Assembly: GCA_937891325.1 (NCBI GenBank)
Contig: CALAFU010000169.1
Coordinates: forward strand, 1 to 14,358
DNA: 14,358 nt
Reading direction: 5' to 3'
Origin: an uncultured Candidatus Melainabacteria bacterium
GTDB taxonomy: Bacteria; Cyanobacteriota; Vampirovibrionia; Gastranaerophilales; Gastranaerophilaceae
The notes under the pieces are model-generated. The model was not told the DNA's origin. It did no database searches and saw nothing but the letters and a program-made list of their open reading frames with translations. How positions within the stretch are numbered: the first letter of the stretch is position 1; the number at the start of each line of letters is the position of its first letter. The position numbers were made by a program, and so were the translations under genes. Positions 12,154 through 14,358 of this stretch are shown here, in pieces.

Positions 12154-12939
12154 ATGAAAATAGCAATTATTTATATTGGAATAGGTAGATATACAGTATT
12201 TTGGGATGAATTTTACAAATCTTGTGAAAAGAATTTTATTAGAAATGCTGAAAAACATTATTTCTATTTTACAGACTCAAAAGAATATAAATCTGACGAC
12301 AAAATCACAATTATTCCGCAAGAAAATCTTGGTTGGCCTTTAGTGACTTGCCTTAGATACAAATTTATTAATACAATAAAAGACTCACTAAAAGACTACG
12401 ATTATATTTTCTTCTTTAACGGCAATTATGAAGTATATAGTGAAGTTACAGCAGAAGAATTTTTACCAACTGATAAAGAAGGCGGTTTAATAGCCTTAAA
12501 ACACAACTACAACAAATATAAAAAGCCAAATGATTTTCCTTGGGAAAGAAACCCTAAATCAACCTCATACATTCCTTATGGAACAGATTCTTTCTACTTC
12601 CAAGCCTGCTTATGGGGCGGAAAAACACCTCAGGTGCTTCAATTGGTTGAAGATTGTGAAAAAATGATGGATGAAGATTTGGCTAATGATATTGTTCCAA
12701 TCTTCCACGATGAAAGTTTGTTTAACAAATATATGCTTGATAAAAAGCACAAAACATTAGGTTACGAATACGGCTTTGTTCCTGAAGGAAAACCTTTCTG
12801 GAAATATTTGGGCGTAAAAATGACACAACGTCCAAAATCTTGGAAATACGGCGGTGTTGATTGGTTAAGAGGTTTGACAGACAAAAAACAAAACTTCTTT
12901 AGCTATATTTTAGAAAAATTACATTTAACTAGAAAGTAG
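12154..12939 (+). CDS. GT6-family glycosyltransferase (ABO blood-group-type alpha-1,3-Gal/GalNAc transferase homologue)
   Basis: The 261 residues match the bacterial GT6 layout over their whole length: MKIAIIYIGIGRYTVFWDEFY (1-21), the NLGWP motif (58-62), DYIFFFNGNYEVYSE (83-97), the ACLWGGKT segment (151-158) and IFHDESLFNKYMLD (183-196). The metal-binding DXD of animal GT6 enzymes is NGN (89-91), the NXN form described for metal-independent bacterial members. GT6 enzymes are retaining transferases that add Gal or GalNAc in alpha-1,3 linkage; the donor cannot be read here. No signal or membrane segment is seen, so it is cytoplasmic, acting on a glycan precursor. ATG 12154 is chosen over TTG 12151 because AAGGA lies 7 nt upstream of the ATG. 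It is the first gene of an operon, 8 nt before the next. Confidence 0.88.
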   Translation: MKIAIIYIGIGRYTVFWDEFYKSCEKNFIRNAEKHYFYFTDSKEYKSDDKITIIPQENLGWPLVTCLRYKFINTIKDSLKDYDYIFFFNGNYEVYSEVTAEEFLPTDKEGGLIALKHNYNKYKKPNDFPWERNPKSTSYIPYGTDSFYFQACLWGGKTPQVLQLVEDCEKMMDEDLANDIVPIFHDESLFNKYMLDKKHKTLGYEYGFVPEGKPFWKYLGVKMTQRPKSWKYGGVDWLRGLTDKKQNFFSYILEKLHLTRK

Positions 12940-12947
12940 AGAGCAAA

Positions 12948-13775
12948 ATGTCCATTACTTCAAACCTAAAAACACATATAGCTAGAGCAACAGGTAAGTA
13001 TTTTAACTACTTCACCTCAAACTCTTATAAATTCCTATCTAACGATTATAACAATCCTGTTGATATGGATATTTACACTGTAGCTTTCAATAACGAAAGA
13101 ACTATTGAATATCAAATTAAACTTTTTGCAAAATTTGTTAGAGGTACTTATAGATTCATAGTTTGCGATAATTCGTCAGATAACGATATAGCTCAAAAAA
13201 TTCAAAATATTTGTGAAAGTAACAATATTTCATATTTTAGACTAAATCAACACATCAAAATTTCACCTTCAATGTCGCATGGTTTAGCTTTAAATTGGAT
13301 TTATTATAATATTGTGAAAGAAAGAAAAAACAACTTCTGTTTTATTGACCACGATTTGTTCCCGATAAAAGAATTTAACATTAATGATTTTATGACAGAC
13401 AAGTTCTATGGATTATTAAAAGAACGTGAAAACGGCAAACTTTGGTATATATGGCCTGGGTATATTTTCTTCAATTTTAATTTTATAAATTCATACAACG
13501 GTGTAAGTTTTGCAACCTGCAAACGCTGTGATACAGGCGGTCAAAATTATCACGTTATATACAAAAACTTTGATAAAAATGCTATTAAATTTGCAAAATC
13601 TAAAACTGTAAAAATCTTACCAGATGAAAATGTAAAGGAAAATGTCCCTCAATTATGTACAATTGACTACTTTGATGATTGTTGGCTACATACAATTGCA
13701 GCTTCAGGTTGGGTTGACATATCAACTAAAAATAAACTAGTAAGCCAAAAATTAGAAGAATTATTAAACAATTAA
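12948..13775 (+). CDS. GT-A-like (family 2-like) glycosyltransferase
   Basis: The 275-residue protein has a GT-A nucleotide-binding start: MDIYTVAFNNERTIEYQI (40-57), then FIVCDNSSDND (70-80), and a DXD-like triplet D134-H-D136 in FCFIDHDLFPI. The middle (NGKLWYIWPGYIFFNFNFI) and CKRCDTGGQNYHV are aromatic, and DDCWLHTIAASGW near the end resembles a catalytic or acceptor segment of surface-glycan transferases that act on a known chain. Donor and acceptor are unknown. It begins 8 nt after the GT6 gene with only a weak GAGAG ribosome site. The first 38 residues are polar and aromatic without a membrane helix. Confidence 0.7.
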   Translation: MSITSNLKTHIARATGKYFNYFTSNSYKFLSNDYNNPVDMDIYTVAFNNERTIEYQIKLFAKFVRGTYRFIVCDNSSDNDIAQKIQNICESNNISYFRLNQHIKISPSMSHGLALNWIYYNIVKERKNNFCFIDHDLFPIKEFNINDFMTDKFYGLLKERENGKLWYIWPGYIFFNFNFINSYNGVSFATCKRCDTGGQNYHVIYKNFDKNAIKFAKSKTVKILPDENVKENVPQLCTIDYFDDCWLHTIAASGWVDISTKNKLVSQKLEELLNN

Positions 13776-13797
13776 AATATAAAACGCATAGGATAAA

Positions 13798-14358
13798 ATG
13801 GAAAAGATGGATTTAGAGAAAAATTATGACGCAGTAATTTGCGTAGCACAAAAGGATATATGGAATTTAGAAAACGTTATTAAAAGAGTTTTAGCAAACT
13901 CTGGTTGCAAAAGAGTAAAAGTTATTTCTAACGCAAAACCTGAAAACTTAAACGTAGATTACGATTACATTAATGAAAATGAAGTATTAGAAGGCTTATC
14001 ATTTAAAGCAATCGAAGAATATTTCAACACTAGAAACGTAAAACCTTCTCGAGTTGGCTGGTATTTACAACAGTTTTTAAAAATGGCTTATTGCTACAAA
14101 AGCGAATATGACAACTACCTTCTTTGGGATGCTGATACATTAATGTTAAAACCTATCAAATTCTTTGATGAAGAAGGAAGATTATATTTAGATAATTCTA
14201 GAATATTTGAAGATAAAGTGTTTAACGACACTGTTTTAAAAGTTTTAGGTTACCCTAAAGAACGTAAAGAAACATACATAACTGAACACATGATGATTGA
14301 TAAAGTTTGTATGGAAAAACTTTTAGAAACAGTTGCAAGCAAGCATAACTGCGAAATT
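13798..14358 (+). CDS. DUF6492-like putative glycosyltransferase, 5' part; cut by window edge
   Basis: The frame is open from ATG 13798, with AGGA 4 nt upstream, to the window edge (187 codons). DAVICVAQKDIWNLENVIKRV (11-31), RVGWYLQQFLKMAY (85-98), LLWDADTLMLKPIKFF (108-123) and TEHMMID (about 166) match the pattern of DUF6492 proteins, found in capsule and surface-polysaccharide loci. D111-A-D113 is the probable DXD metal site of a GT-A fold. It follows the previous gene by 22 nt in the same operon. The activity is not known experimentally as far as I recall, and the C-terminus is not visible. Confidence 0.7.
   Translation, partial: MEKMDLEKNYDAVICVAQKDIWNLENVIKRVLANSGCKRVKVISNAKPENLNVDYDYINENEVLEGLSFKAIEEYFNTRNVKPSRVGWYLQQFLKMAYCYKSEYDNYLLWDADTLMLKPIKFFDEEGRLYLDNSRIFEDKVFNDTVLKVLGYPKERKETYITEHMMIDKVCMEKLLETVASKHNCEI

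Overview
The window is low-GC (roughly one third G+C by eye) bacterial chromosome. It combines an envelope with outer-membrane assembly features, a type IV pilin/pseudopilin with the N-terminal core FTLAETLIVMGIIGVVAALT, NarL-type two-component signalling and blood-group-type glycosyltransferases. Pilins with an A|FTLAE cleavage site, TTG starts and this base composition fit gut relatives of Cyanobacteria (Vampirovibrionia/Melainabacteria, order Gastranaerophilales). That placement is an inference from recalled family features, not from a database search.

Left part (1-5258), minus strand. Read in transcription order from about 5200, a promoter drives a 34-residue membrane microprotein, a coiled-coil M23 endopeptidase and an OstA/LptD-like outer-membrane protein, all tightly spaced. 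A separate promoter drives a pilin-like gene whose 5' part holds a G10 homopolymer and two short palindromic dispersed-repeat-like elements; a strong terminator follows it. At the left edge is the N-terminal part of a membrane-anchored, TPR-like protein, possibly the start of a lytic transglycosylase.

Middle part (5259-10915), plus strand. A probably leaderless gene encodes a STAND-like P-loop protein with a Gln/Pro-rich linker and TPR repeats. It overlaps rsmG (16S rRNA methyltransferase), which overlaps a DUF486 membrane protein. A NarL-type response regulator and a PAS histidine kinase follow and probably form a pair.

Right part (10908-14358). A minus-strand Y-family (translesion) DNA polymerase gene is interrupted by one in-frame TAA and its end overlaps the end of the kinase gene. 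Diverging from it is a glycosyltransferase operon: a GT6-family enzyme (the ABO blood-group family, with the bacterial NXN motif), a GT-A-like glycosyltransferase and a DUF6492-like protein cut by the window edge. This operon probably decorates a surface glycan.

No tRNA, rRNA, CRISPR array or transposase was seen. The most notable observations are the possible phase-variable poly-G tract in the pilin gene, the palindromic repeats that supply the pilin's leader, the single-stop polymerase pseudogene, and the bacterial GT6 gene.
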